DNA of 64,000 bases. Origin: Saururus chinensis. Lineage: Eukaryota; Streptophyta; Magnoliopsida; Piperales; Saururaceae. Position 1 is the stretch's first letter; every line of letters begins with the position of its first letter. The DNA lies in the NCBI GenBank assembly GCA_035235625.1, contig CP141145.1, positions 34,266,668-34,330,667 on the forward strand, written 5' to 3'. Below are positions 13,041-25,046 of this stretch, piece after piece. The position numbers and the translations under genes are program-made. The notes under the pieces are model-generated. The model made no database searches and was not told where the DNA came from. It saw only the letters and a program-made list of their open reading frames with translations.

Positions 13041-13778
13041 GTTATGATGAGAATGAAATTATGTAGATTATGCACTATGATGCAGTTTTAGGTGATGTGT
13101 ATGTGTGATCAGAAAATGATGCACCATGTTAATCTTTGATCTGAATGATCTTATTGCTATGTTATTGTATTTTTTATGTTGATAGTGATATTAAAAACCA
13201 TTGCTGAGTTTGTTAAACTCACCCCTCTTTTTCGTGTTTTGTTTTGGAGCTGCGTGGTGCGACACGCAGACGGACAGGATCTCCTCTTTGAGGAAAGGTT
13301 GGAAATGGCTTGGATGTGATCATGGAGATCATTATGTGACTTATCTTCTCTGGTTTCATGTTTATGTTTAGAACCTTTGTGTAGGGTTCTTTGTTTTGGA
13401 TTTATGTCACATGTTACAGTTATGTTTGCTTAAAACTTATTTGAGCCAGTGTGGACTTTAGTTAACTAAGCATGTGGGTTTGAGATTAGTTGTTTACTTT
13501 GTGATAAGCAACATTCTTTCTTTCCTTCTTATTTACTCTTGCTCAAAGGATTGTGCGTACTCCGTAGTTCTGTTAAATCGCCCGTGGTTAGGGTTAAGTC
13601 TTTCGCTAAATCGTTTCTCAATTTCCCTTCGTCGCCCCCGCGCGCTTGACCGGCCCTTAGAGCGGGTTCGGCTCGGGTCGGGCATCGCCGGGGCATGACA
13701 AAATCCCTGTGTAAACCTTCTGTAAAAGGAAGCTAGACCAAGAAAACTTTGAAGCTCAGTTGTAGTTTTAGGCATTGG

Positions 13779-14444
13779 TCAATCAAGGATAGATTTAACT
13801 TTTTTCTGATCCACTTTTAATCCCTCCTTACTAACAACATATCCCAAAAATATAAGTTTTTCTACCATGAATACACTTTTTTTTAGGTTAATGTATAAAC
13901 TGTTTCTATGTAATAGTTGAAAAACCTTAGTTAAATGTTTCAAATGCTGCTCTTCAGTCTGACTATATATCAAAATATCGTCGAAATAAACTACCACACT
14001 CTTGCCCAATAAAGGTTGTAAGACATGTGTCATCATTCTCATAAAGGTGTTGGGTGCATTAGTCAAGCCAAATGGCATTACTAGCCATTCATAAAGCCCC
14101 TCCTTGGTTTTAAACGTAGTCTTCCACTCATCATCCAATTGCATTCTAATTTGATGAAACCCTGATTTGAGATCTACCTTTGAAAATATTTCAGCCCCAG
14201 CCAACATGTCTAGCATATCTTCCAACCTAGGTATAGGGAATCCGTATTTCACTGTGATTTTGTTAATAGCCCTTGAATCCCCACACATCCTCCATGTACC
14301 ATCCTTCTTAGGTACCAATAGAGTAGGAACAGCTATTGGGCTTAAGCTTTCCCTAATTAATCCTCTAGGTAAAAGATCTTGCACTTGTCTTTGAAGATCT
14401 GCATGTTCAGTATGGCTCATTCGGTAATGAGGAAGATGAGGCAA
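13779..14444 (-). pseudogene. Reverse-transcriptase region of the Ty3-type fossil
   Basis: Recognisable Ty3-type reverse transcriptase with [33 protein letters not shown] and the catalytic YFDDILIYS. The region continues toward the edge of solo LTR A. It belongs to the broken element at 7857-20462. Confidence 0.92.
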
Positions 14445-14599
14445 AATGGCCCCTAGTATGTGACCAATTTTGCGTTGTATTTATCTCATAGGAGGTAGGG
14501 ACAGTGGCATTTCATTATTAACCAATTCAGCAAACTGTTGGAGTAAATTTGTACTCCTTTATGGCTGTGAACAGGTGTAGAAGCAGCAACAGTTAAGGC

Positions 14600-15117
14600 A
14601 ATTCTATTGACAAACATTAAAACTAATTGCTCAGATCTGAGAGAAGAAGAAATGTTACTGGTGATAACAAGAATTTTTCTTTCTTGTTTTCTTTTGTCTT
14701 CCCTGTTTATTTCCCACTGTAATATTCTCTTTTTGATTTATTTTGCTCATCCCATGTTTGCTTTCAAACTGACTTGAATTTTGTTGTTCTTTGGATCGAG
14801 CTGTTTTAGAAATAGACTGGACGGAAGAACTCAACTCCCCCAAATCATTTTCTGATGGTTGTGAATTTTGAGGATGTAAGATTATGTCCTTGAAACTCAA
14901 ATTGTATAGTGTTAGCATGCCCATCATGAACAATAAAGGTATCAAACTGCCAAGGTCTACCAAGTAGTAAATGACAGATAGACATGTCAAGTACATCACA
15001 TAGTATATTTGCTTTATAATTTTTACCAATAGAAAATGGCACCATACACTGTTTTAATACCATAACTTCTCCCACTTCCTTGATACACCCAATGGTATAG
15101 GGTTGTGGGTGTGGACT
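14600..15117 (-). pseudogene. Linker and second half of the protease region of the Ty3-type fossil
   Basis: The word LLLGRPWQFD is typical of the C-terminal half of plant Ty3 retropepsins. The region abuts solo LTR B, which separates it from the first protease half. Fossil; broken. Confidence 0.75.
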
Positions 15118-18100
15118 TGTAAGGACCCTCATCTTTAAACCGGTTTTGGTTTTCTTTAATTATTGATTATCGTGAGATTTACGTGTTTTCTGATCTTATT
15201 CGATGATTTTGTAAATAAATAGAGTTTGTGATGGTTTTAACCAAAATTAACTTCAATATTAGTGGTTTTAAGTGATTTTAAACCAAATGTGAATTTTTGA
15301 GATTTTTCGGAATTTTTACTATTTTCCCAAAAATTAGGGTTTTGGCGGGACCCCTGTGGGCCCCACGGTCGAAAATTTTATTTTTGTGTCAAATGAACCT
15401 AGACATATACTTAAGGTCACACAAAAATTTTTAGAATTTTATTAGGCTTAATTCGTGCTTAAATTTGCAAAATAACCACTTTTAGCCTACTTTTCATATT
15501 TACACCCCAAAACTTACCTTTGCCTACCCCAACCCTTACTATAAAAGGGCAAACCTGAGCCATTTCCATTTTTGGGAATAGGCTAAGGAAGGAGGTCTGG
15601 CCTAATCCCCACTTAGGCCCGAATTAGAAGCCGATTAAGGTAAGCTTGCTCTAACTAAGCACTAATCCATGGCTTTTCTCTTAATTTCTTCCAAATCTAC
15701 CATTTTTCCCTTGATTCAATTCGTTTTTGACCATCAAAAGCTACTGATTTGTGTTTTACTACAAACCCTAACTTTCAAAATTCGATTTTTACTACCAACA
15801 AGCCCTAGATCTAAGATTCAATTAAGGATTTCTTAAGTAAATCGATTTCTATTGGTGTTTGATTCAAACTCATTGTGTTTTCAAGGATTTCAAGAAGGGT
15901 GACTCTTCAATCCGAGCTTAATCAAGTACTGAGGTAATGGGTCTTCGAAATCTCTGTTTATCCATGGTAAAACTCTTCATTTTTGGCTTATTTCGAAATG
16001 GTTTGCTTGATTTAGTGTGTTAATGGTAAGATTAGAAAATGGAATTATTTAATCCCGATTTCTTAGGGTTTTGCATTATTATGGTTTGGTTTGATATTCT
16101 GGAAGTCAAGGAGGACTTTTGATGATGATTAGGGTGCTAGATGTGGATTTGAGGTGTTATCTATGGTGTCTCGGTTTGATTTTGCGAAAGGAAGAAGATG
16201 ACTGTTCTGCCGTGTTGGCGATCGATCGGCCTTGCAGGGCGATCGATCGGCTGAACTGAAAATTTGAAAATTTTGCGTGTAACCGATCGAACGGCCTGAA
16301 TGGCGATCGATCGGCTACACAGGAAATTGTATGTTGTGTGTATAATGCCTATTTTGATGATTCCACTTTGGCTTGCCAATTTTATATGAATGTGGAGTGT
16401 TTTAAGCTATGTTAGGCTACTGGAAATGCATGCTATTGAGTTTATGGAGTTGAGATATATGCTTAGTGATGGTGGAATGACTTATATTTTGTGGCATGAT
16501 GTTGGAATCGTTATTTTGAAATTATGAATAGTTGTTTCCCTTTGGTTGAGCATATTTCAGTAGGACTACAATCATTGTTGGACAGATTTGTCATGATAAA
16601 TTGTGATTAATGGTGTGTGAATGTTGGTGAATGCCATGACTCAATGATGAAATGAGTGATGTTATAGGTGTTTAGCCTTTGTGGTTGAGTTTTGAATCTA
16701 GCTAAGATTTCAACGATTCTTCTACTATGATTTCCGCTGGAATTCATGTTAGGTAGAAATTCACATGTGTAGTGTGGTGGTGAGTTGATTTTCAAGCATG
16801 TTAATATGCATCATGTGAAAGGCTTCTACTAGTTACACACACACACATGTGGGGGTTAAATGATGATGTTGAAGCTTAATATCGTGATTATGAATGATGC
16901 ATTAAGGGCTGGTGAGAGCACTTATCATGATTAGGGTTCATGTATGCTTTGCCCACGCATGTACCATGCTGCACGCATCATGAAAATGGATTTCCAATTG
17001 AGGCTTCATCGTGATTAATCGAATTTGACCGATTGGATGCAATGTGATGGAATTGCGTGCCGGGTTTATCGGTCGTGGATTAATCGCAAGTTGATTGGTC
17101 CGAAAGGACATATTTTGATTTGAAGTTCCTGTGTGGAACGATTTGGAGTTCCTGTGTGGAACGAGTGCACTCCCCGGGTTGAGTCTTGTTTAATGGAATG
17201 ATGTGGGGACGAGTTGTGTACTTGTCTTGCGGATACGTGAGAATATCATTATGTGTGTCATCTGGACCACGAGAATCCGGTGTGGTATGCCGTGTGCACC
17301 CCGCTACCACGTGTTCTAGGGTTCTACGTGTGAGAACTCGGGCTCTTCCCTCCGCAGGAGATGTCCACTGGGCGAACACCCCTGCTCTAGATTCTGTGTG
17401 AGAATGGGACATCCTTGGCCAGGATTGTCCAGGGCGAGCAGTATTAGGGATTGACAACCCCGATCTTTCTTGAATTCTTGTGTAGAATTTTGTACCATGA
17501 CACGCCTTCGTGGCCTTGTCTATGCTCCCGTACGTGTGACGTCAATGTGTGATTACTCCTTGATGGAGGTTGATTGTGATAACATTATGCATGTGGGAAT
17601 ATGTATGTTAGAGATACATCCATGCATGTTGATATTGATGTTATGCACGTGGAATATGTATGTTAGAGATACATCCATGCATGTTGATATTGATGTTATG
17701 CATGTGGAATATGTATGTTAGAGATACATCCATGCATGTTGATTTTGATGTTATGCATGTGGAATATGTATGTTAGAGATACATCCATGCATGTTGATGT
17801 TGATGTTATGCATGTGGAATATGTATGTTAGAGATACATCCATGCGGGATTGGTTATGATGTGAATGCATGTGGGAATATGTATGCTAGAGATACATCCA
17901 TGCAGGTTGAATTATGCATTTTTATGCAGTGTTAAGTGATATGAATGTGTGATCAGAAAGTGATGCACCGTGTAAATCTTTGATCTGAAACGATCTCATT
18001 TCTAAGCTATCGTATTTTCTACGTTGACAGTGATATTAAAACCATTGCTGAGTGTTAAAACTCACCCCTCTTTTGTGTTTTGATTTGGGGCTGCGTGGTG

Positions 18101-18542
18101 CGACACGCAGACGGACAGGATTGCCTTTTTGAGGAAAGGTCAGAGGTAGCTTGGGTGTGATGATGGAGATCGTTGCGTGACTTATCATCGTTTCTTTCAT
18201 GCTTTATGTTCGAACCTTTGTGTAGGGTTCTGGTTGTGGTTTTATGTCACATGTTACAGTTATGTTTGCTTATGACTTATTTTGAGCCGGTGTGGGCTTT
18301 ACTTAACTAAGTTTGTGGGTTTGAGATTGTTGTTTACTTCGTGTTAAGCAACACCTTTTTTTTTCCCTTTTATTTACTCTTGCTCAAAGGATTGTGCGCA
18401 CTCCGTGTTGCTGTTAATTGCCCGTGGTTAGGGATTAAGTCTTCTACTAGAATCGTTTCTCAATTTCACTTCGTCGCCCCCGCGCACTTGACCGGCCCTT
18501 GGACCGGGTTCGGCTCGGGTCGGGCATGGCCGGGGCGTGACA
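15118..18542 (+). mobile_element. Solo LTR B (3.43 kb), inserted in the protease region of the Ty3-type fossil
   Basis: TGTAAGGACC..GGGGCGTGACA with a perfect GGACT duplication at 15113-15117 and 18543-18547. It is nearly identical by eye to copy C (53163-56595), so both derive from a recent burst, while copy A is older or from another subfamily. TATAAAA lies at 15540-15546. It carries CGATCGATCGG words at 16215-16320, a minisatellite at 17580-17910, and a GC-rich end with GACCGGCCCTTGGACCGG. The orientation is plus, opposite to its host. No coding interior is present. Confidence 0.92.
17580..17910 (+). repeat. Minisatellite in solo LTR B, about 55-bp unit, six units
   Basis: Units of ATGTTATGCATGTGGAATAT, then GTATGTTAGAGATACATCC and ATGCATGTTGAT. 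It is homologous to the array in copy A, with a slightly shorter period. The ATGTAT..ATACAT hairpin is kept in every unit. Confidence 0.9.
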
Positions 18543-18544
18543 GG

Positions 18545-18850
18545 ACTGGTCTTTAATTTTAATTTGTCCACTACTTTTTTAGCCACCAAATTCATAGTAC
18601 AACCACCATCAACAATCACTTTACAATTTGCCTTTTCAATTGTTCCAACTGTGGTAAACAAATTATGTCTCTGACTTGTATCCATTTGTTTAGGAGTTAT
18701 CAAAATTTTCCAGGTGAGCAAGCTCATTTCACCCAAATCTTCCCTGTCCTGCACATCATCACCATATACTTCTTGTTTTTCTTCAGTTTCACCCTCTTCT
18801 GTCATTTGAAAGGAAGTCATAGCTTTAGATTTTGTTTTCGGATCTCCTGT
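18545..18850 (-). pseudogene. First half of the protease region of the Ty3-type fossil
   Basis: The retropepsin active-site-type word VIVDGGCTMNLV lies in a short frame. A zinc-knuckle-like C..C..H..C piece (CKYLGHYSSECP) is just upstream on the minus strand at about 18850-18905. Fossil; broken. Confidence 0.75.
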
Positions 18851-19040
18851 CCTTAAAGGACATTCTGAAGAGTAGTGCCCTAGTTATTTGCATTTCCAAT
18901 AGGTATTGGGTTTTGGCTTAGCATATATGTTCTTCTTGTTGGCAGGTACAGTGAGTACAGTTTTCTCAGTTTTGGAGACCTCTTTCTTGCTATCTTTCAA
19001 ATTAGTATTGGTTGTTCCCTTACTTCTATACGGATTCGAA

Positions 19041-19841
19041 TTAGAACTTTCTCCAACTGTCTTTGAAAAACAAAGTCTTCTTATACTTATATTGCTCCAT
19101 CAAACTTTCACTTCGAATTGCAGCTTGTACTGCCTCTGACACTGTACAAATAGGTTTTGAAGCTAATTGAAATTGTATTTCATATTTAAGACCACCAATA
19201 AATCTTTGAACCTTATGTGCTTCTGACTCTTGCAGCCCATTTCGAGCTGACAATCTATAGAACTCCTCTACATATTCAGATACAGTTCCAAAATTCTGTT
19301 TGCAATTTTGGTAATATTGAAATAATGACCACTCAAAATTGACTAGAAGATACATGTCTTTTAACATTCTTTTCATTCAGTTCCATAATTGAATTGGATG
19401 TTTCCCTCTGTTCAGCCTTTCTTGTGTTATTTGATTCCACCAAGCATATGCTCCACTTTTGAGCTTATAGGCAACCACTCGGCATTTCATGTCTTCAGGC
19501 ACTTCTAAGCAATAAAAATAATTTTCTACCTCATGTATCCAATCCAAAGAGTGTTCTATATTCATCTGTCCATTAAAATAATTCAGTTCTATCTTTGGTT
19601 TAAATCGAGGTAAGTAATTGTTTGCACTTGAATTTACTGGACAATGTTGAACTAGCGGAGCTTCCTCATCACTAGAAGATGAACCATTACTTCGTTGAAG
19701 CCTCGAAACTCCATGATTTCTCCTTGGAATAGCTTCTGCATTTCTCAGATCTGCTTGCACATTTCTCGAAACTTGTGGATCTTGAACTGGATCTACTCGA
19801 TCATCATTCAATCGACGCAAGTTTGCAAAGATTTCATGCAT
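19041..19841 (-). pseudogene. Gag region of the Ty3-type fossil
   Basis: Plant Ty3-type gag (retrotransposon gag family) is recognisable by FNGQMNIEHSLDWIHEVENY, AYAWWNQ and the Q-F-GGLK-type words (KVQRFIGGLKYEIQFQL). It begins about 70 bp inside the 5' (right) LTR border. Fossil; broken. Confidence 0.88.
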
Positions 19842-19914
19842 CTAGATTTGCATTACTGCTGAAATTACATTTGCATCTGCATCATCTGTTGAATCAAGGC
19901 AGTTTGATCCAATT

Positions 19915-20462
19915 TGATGCAGCAGCTCAAATTGAAACAAACTTTGTCAAACACTTTTCAATTTTTATTCACAAATAGAAAATTACAGAAATGAAACAAA
20001 TCAAACTACAGTTCAACCTCACGTTGAAGCAGTAACTTTAGCTTGAAACAAAGATCAGGGAAAACCCTAATTTGGACAACCAAATTCAAATGAATACATT
20101 CAACAACAACCAACAACTCCCATTACAGTCCAGCTCTATTTATACTATCTTTAATTTTGAAATGAGAGCTTAACGGAATCAGGTTTGAATTCTAACACTA
20201 TGAAGTCCAACTAAGATTTGTTACTGTAGAAATGACCAAAGGAAGAAGAAAGCCAATGAACTTAACGGTTTATTTATTTAAACTCAAATGTCCTAAATGC
20301 CCTTCACTCAATCCAGGATATTACCCGCTTTACCAACATGCATACAGCGGACCATTAGTGAATACCAAATTTGCCCTTTCTCATATTATTTTCATTCACA
20401 TGTGTTTGATGAAATGCCAACGCCATTCTATTTTCCAATTACATATTCATGCTCCTGCATCA
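19915..20462 (-). repeat. Right (5') LTR of the Ty3-type element
   Basis: A 548-bp partner of 7857-8406, with the same TGATGCAG..CTGCATCA ends, followed by the TCTAC duplication. The sequence next to it on the minus strand (TTGGATCAAACTGCC) lies where a primer-binding site is expected, but I cannot assign a tRNA. Confidence 0.95.
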
Positions 20463-20503
20463 TCTACCATCTCCACTGAGGAATACATAACACAAAACTG
20501 AAG

Positions 20504-22240
20504 GACTTGATGGATTCGATGCCTTCCTCCACTCGGTCCAGCTGCTTCATCACCACGGTCCACAGACATGTCTTTCATATTGCTGTCCACCCGGTCGCCT
20601 GCGTTTATCACCTTCCAGAACACTATACAGCTTCCGGTCCTTTTCTACCAGCTACCAATCCAACGATATCACTAGTCATTTTTCAGTTTTTATTTCTATA
20701 TTTTCTTTTGCTGAAAGTGTAGCAAAATTAAAGATGTTCATCATTTGGAATCACTCCAGTATTTTGGGAAGGTGATTTCTTGATCAAACATCCATTATAA
20801 ACTGTTTGCCCATTCGGATCCTGGACTAGTTCACGAACTATTGCAGTTTATGTGATAGTAAATGAACTTGCTTTTGATGAGAGCAGTTCTTCAATGCTCT
20901 ACCAGAATTCTAAGCTTTAATTAGTTTAGGGATCAATTAGGTTCTTCAAAGTGGTAGAATATGCCAGGAAAAGGAGAACAGACGGAAGAGTTTTTCCAAA
21001 TATTTAAATGATTGATGAGAAATGAAGATAGAAAGAATATGAGTGCACTTCCAATCATCATAATTAGTATCCCCCTTCATCTCATATTGATAGTCTTATT
21101 TAAATGATATTTAACAAAGCTAATTCACTAACCTTTCCACTCCATTTAATAACCTTTTTCCATTCACTCATGAATACGAAGGACCTTTTCACTCTATCCA
21201 TTAATCTTTTTCCATCCACTCGAGACTATGAAGAATGGCTTCTAAGTGACTGCTCTCACATCAGCCCAGAGTGCTATACACACTTGCCACAGCGAATCTG
21301 AAGCCATGAAGAATGTGAAATAAGATTATTATGGGATTTTTTTTTCAAATAGGACCATTAAGATGTGATAAAGGGAGTTTAATATTAAAGGCCAATTTGG
21401 GAGGCAATTTTCTAGGCTTAAAAGCGATTTGTTTACATTAAAAGTGTTTTCCTGACTCAACCGTTTGGAATGACCATTTTAATTTATAATGGCTTTCCTG
21501 GCTGAAAGTACATTTCGGGTCAATGCAAACCCAAATGACCCAAAATCTGATTTCTTCAAGGACTCTTTTTTTTTAAGGAAAGACATTTCTTTTTTGAAAT
21601 GATGTGAAAAGATATTTTACCCATCATTTCTTTTATGGAGGATATTAGTGTCATTTTGTACACAAAAATAAAAAATGAGATAAAATCTAATTTCTCTTTA
21701 AAATCATCCAAATAAACTCTAACCAAACATCTTCCATTTTTTATTTTCTTGCCAAAAATTGATTCTAATAAGAATCTATTTTATTTCTACTTAAAATCGT
21801 TATCCAAACATGCCCTAAATGTCGTTGGGGATCTAAAGAGAAACAAAATGAGGAAAAGAATGTGAGCAATGATAAATAGTCAAACACAACAAAAAAACAA
21901 AAACATTTTAGAAGCTACAAATCGGAAATTAGTTTCCTAAAAATCTAGTTTGTAAGAATTATTTGTTAAGAAAAAAACAAAAACAGCATTCATGCACTTA
22001 TAAATTAAAGAAGCATATTTAGGAAGAAATATAACAAAATATTTGAGTAAAAGAAAAGATAACGAAGTAGAGGAAAAGTGTCAACTAAACAAAATATAAT
22101 CATAAAAATAAATTATTAATTCAAATAGAAACAATAATATTACATGTACAACAATTAGATTTAGATATCTGGGCATGCTTAGCTAGAACACAAGCACCAG
22201 CATCGGAGGGAAACTTGTGAATAGCATAGTATGGCTTGCT
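20504..22240 (-). pseudogene. Decayed duplicate of the SDI/MS5-like TPR gene
   Basis: 20504-20660 matches exon 2 of the gene at 1-1733 (minus strand: LVEKD..., DRVDS, KQLDRVEEGIES-like words) but has several small deletions and lost frame. 20740-21060 matches intron 1, including the CATTCGGATC..GACTAGTTCA..AACTNTTGCAGTT stretch at 1120-1165. About 22165-22240 matches exon 1 (CTGGGCATGCTTAGC on the plus strand, then a diverged VPSDA-like segment). The 3' part of exon 2 and exons 3-4 are missing. Because an intron is kept, this is a DNA-level segmental duplicate, not a retrocopy. The Ty3-type element is inserted only about 40 bp from the truncated exon. Confidence 0.85.
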
Positions 22241-22975
22241 CTTGTCACCATCCCTTGCAAATAGTGGATGATTTTGGAAAATTTACCTTAAGAAACCCAA
22301 TTTGATAATTGCTGCCGTATTGAGGTGGTAAAATCATCTAATTAAGTTGAGGAATGCTTGGTGAAATAACGAGATGAGGCTCAGTCCAAAAAAAGGGATG
22401 ATTTGAGCTTAAATTTGAAGAACTTGGGTGTTATTCACAAGTTCCTCCACTTGTTTGTGGGTCTGTCGACAGGAACCTCAAGTGGCATTCAAGAGTGATT
22501 TTATGAGGAATGGTGACAGGATCCCTTAAATTGGGCTATATGGGTTGCTATCAAGGTAAAATAAGTAAGAATTGTGGTATAAAGCTGATGGTGAGGGGTT
22601 TGATAGGTGTCCAAGGACCTACGAACAAGTGTTGGTAGTATTATGGAGTATTATCAATAGGCTCCCCATCATGTCGATGAACATGTCAATTAAAAATTTG
22701 GAATTATTTTAAAAGCACATTTGATGAATATTAAAGGTTAATTAGCTTTTTTTGGCTTGTGATGAGTCTGATAAGTGGTAACTCAGTAGGTAGCTGATGG
22801 CATAATCTATCCTAATAAGGAGAGAAGTTGGATGTCCTAAATAAAGGACATATGTGAAAAATATGATAATATGGGAGAATGAGTTTCAAATGAACGGGGA
22901 ACTCAGATGATTGTGTTAACTTCATATAGGCGACTAAGAGGGTTATATTCTCTTGACTTAGTGGGAGTGGCATTT
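22241..22975. other. Intergenic DNA left of the LARD element
   Basis: No gene or repeat recognised. It is continuous with 31081 onward before insertion of the element at 22976-31080. Confidence 0.5.
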
Positions 22976-25046
22976 TGTAACACCCCGACCCGCACCACCT
23001 GACCCGGATCGGGGGTTAGATCGGAAGACACAATCGGAGTGTCGAAAATTAGCGGAAAAATTAAAACCGACTGACCAGGAGCTGCAGACTCTGAGTGCGA
23101 GAGTCGTAACGTTCATATGCGCACTATGGAGCTTTAACGTTCCATTGTGCGTAGATCAGAATAAACCTAATTTTATAACTAATTTGGATCGGGCCAACGT
23201 TATTTTATCGTTGGTTGCCTACGTACATATTGGATACCATCTCTGACGTTATTCCAATACGATCGGATCCGAACGTAGTTCTGCCTAATGGCTAATACAT
23301 TTACCAAACATCAAAAAATCATATACAATAAAATACGTATACGTTATATCTGAATGATTCGTTCGGAATCCAACGGAAATCTTATCAGTCATCGGAGTTA
23401 AATGAAAGCCAATATATCAGAAAACACACATCTCACGTAGGTGAGAAGAATACTAACAAAACACACATCCCATTCTATCGTAGAGCAGAGCAGAACACAC
23501 TACAGAACCTGTTGGATCATATCAGATTTTATCCGACCACACTGGTCATATCAGATCAGAGTATGTTACGTCATAGCAGAGAGCATTTAAGATCACAACA
23601 GAATAAATCAAGATGTGCAGTCATATAAAGCATATTAAACTAGAAGGTCAAGAAAGCGTACTCCCCTCCAATTTCGAAAGTGGCAATGTTCGGAGTTGCT
23701 TGTTTCCTCGGAGCGTCTGCCCTTTTTGATCCAGAGACTGACGGGGCAACCTTCTGTAACTTTGGATTACTTTACCCTCACAGCGCCCGTAGGCAGCGGA
23801 CAGAACCTCCCCTTACACGGAGACATTTTACCCTCACAGTGCCCGTAGGCAGCGGACAGAACCTCCCCTTACACGGAGACATTTTACCCTCACAGTGCCC
23901 GTAGGTAACGGGCAGAACCTCCCCTTACCCTTGGGATGTTTCTCTCACCTAACATTGATAATTCGAGGAGTGGATACTTTCATTGCGTTGCTCACCCTCG
24001 AATTAGCTAGGGAGGCCTCTTGAATGACTCTAATCGGACTTAAAATGAGTAAGAAACGAAGAACGGAAGATGAGAAAATGTGGGAGAATTTCCCCTTACC
24101 CGGAGATATTTTACCCTTTTTGCGCCCGTAGGCGGCGGACATAACCTCCCCTTAGCCCGGGACGTTTTCCCTATATAGAGTTGCTAACTTGAAAAATTGA
24201 CGCTTCCATTGCGTAGAGCACCTTCGATTTAGCTAGGAACGCATTTTGAACGGAAGAAAACGGACGCAGAATGACTCCAGAAACTCCTTCGGAAAACTGA
24301 ACGGAATGAACTATTTATAAGAGATGGGCGTGCGAGCGGACAGAAGAAAGGGAATACGCGCGCACAGACGCGTGCCACGTGTCACACGGTGAGTGGACCG
24401 AAAAAGTGGTCGGCGCACGTGACGCGCGCGTCACGCGCGCGCCGTCACGGCGGGCACGGCGGCGGCCGCCGCGCCGCGCGTACGACGCGCGCGCCGCGCG
24501 CTGCCGCGCGCGCGTCGCGCGGTCAGCCGCGCGATCACGCGGGACCCGCGTCGCGCGGACGGCCGCGATCGCGCGATGCCGCGCGACCCGCGGCTCTGCG
24601 GCTCGGCTCTGACGCGGCTCGGCTCCGGCTCGGCTCGACTCGGCTGGATGACGTCAGCTATTCTATCTTTTTCTGAATATTTTATTATTATTTTAATTAA
24701 ACACAATTCCAACTTCAAAACGCGATAACTTTTTATCCCGAAGTCGGAATCGTACGTTCCTAGTACCGATGGACTCGTATTGACGAGCCCTTCAAAACTA
24801 GACCCCACATGGGTAGGTTATCTTGCACTTTTAAAGTGGGTCCCGCCCATGTGGCACATTTCCCGAGGTCGTAACTTTCGTTCCCGACCTCCGTTTTGAG
24901 TGTTCTTGGGTGCGTTGTGTTCGTTACTTCGGGCTCTACCCAGATACAGGGATTTCACCTAGTCAAACCCCGTAACCCTGATATCAAATTACCAAATTAC
25001 CCTTAACCCCTCCGGGTTAAGCATAACCGGAAGACGGGTTGTTACA
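22976..25046 (-). repeat. Left (3') LTR of the LARD element
   Basis: 2,071 bp. A minus-strand TATAAATAG box is at 24311-24319. A short tandem cassette around AGCGGACAGAACCTCCCC is repeated at about 23780-23915. A CpG-dense stretch is at 24410-24640. Confidence 0.95.
24410..24640. repeat. CpG-dense stretch in the left LTR
   Basis: Runs of GCGCGCG, CGCGAC and GCCGCG make this one of the most CpG-rich segments of the window. It lies upstream (in the minus direction) of the LTR TATA box. The counterpart at 30470-30685 differs mainly by small insertions and deletions. Confidence 0.85.

Larger units (their letters stand above)
10215..13700 (+). mobile_element. Solo LTR A (3.49 kb), inserted in the Ty3-type fossil
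   Basis: Starts TGTAAGGACCCTCATC and ends GGGGCATGACA. The flanking 5-bp duplication AAATC is perfect (10210-10214 and 13701-13705). It has the same ends and layout as copies B and C throughout, but is clearly more diverged from them than they are from each other. A TATAAAA box at 10638-10644 about 425 bp from the start supports plus orientation, opposite to its host. It holds a cluster of CGTTCGAACGGC-type words at 11325-11490 and a 57-bp minisatellite near the right side. No internal coding region, primer site or polypurine tract is present. It therefore reads as one LTR left after LTR-LTR recombination of a large element, probably Ty3-type. Confidence 0.88.
7857..20462 (-). mobile_element. 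Ty3-type LTR retrotransposon, old and broken, hosting two solo LTRs
   Basis: Two direct repeats of about 550 bp, both starting TGATGCAG and ending CTGCATCA, bound the element. The 5-bp target duplication TCTAC is perfect at 7852-7856 and 20463-20467. On the minus strand the order is gag, protease, reverse transcriptase, RNase H, integrase, which is the Ty3 (Metaviridae) order. Of the 12.6 kb, about 6.9 kb is later insertion: solo LTR B (15118-18542) in the protease region and solo LTR A (10215-13700) between reverse transcriptase and the RNase H remnant. Without these the element is about 5.7 kb. It is broken by the two insertions and by several further decay events. The two LTRs differ at roughly 6-7% of sites by eye, so this is an old insertion. 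Confidence 0.95.

Noticed and set aside
24379-24808. Arginine/alanine-rich open frames in several phases
   Set aside because: They arise from the CpG-dense part of the LARD LTR (repeated at 30429-30842) and have no domain; open frames on both strands are expected from this composition.
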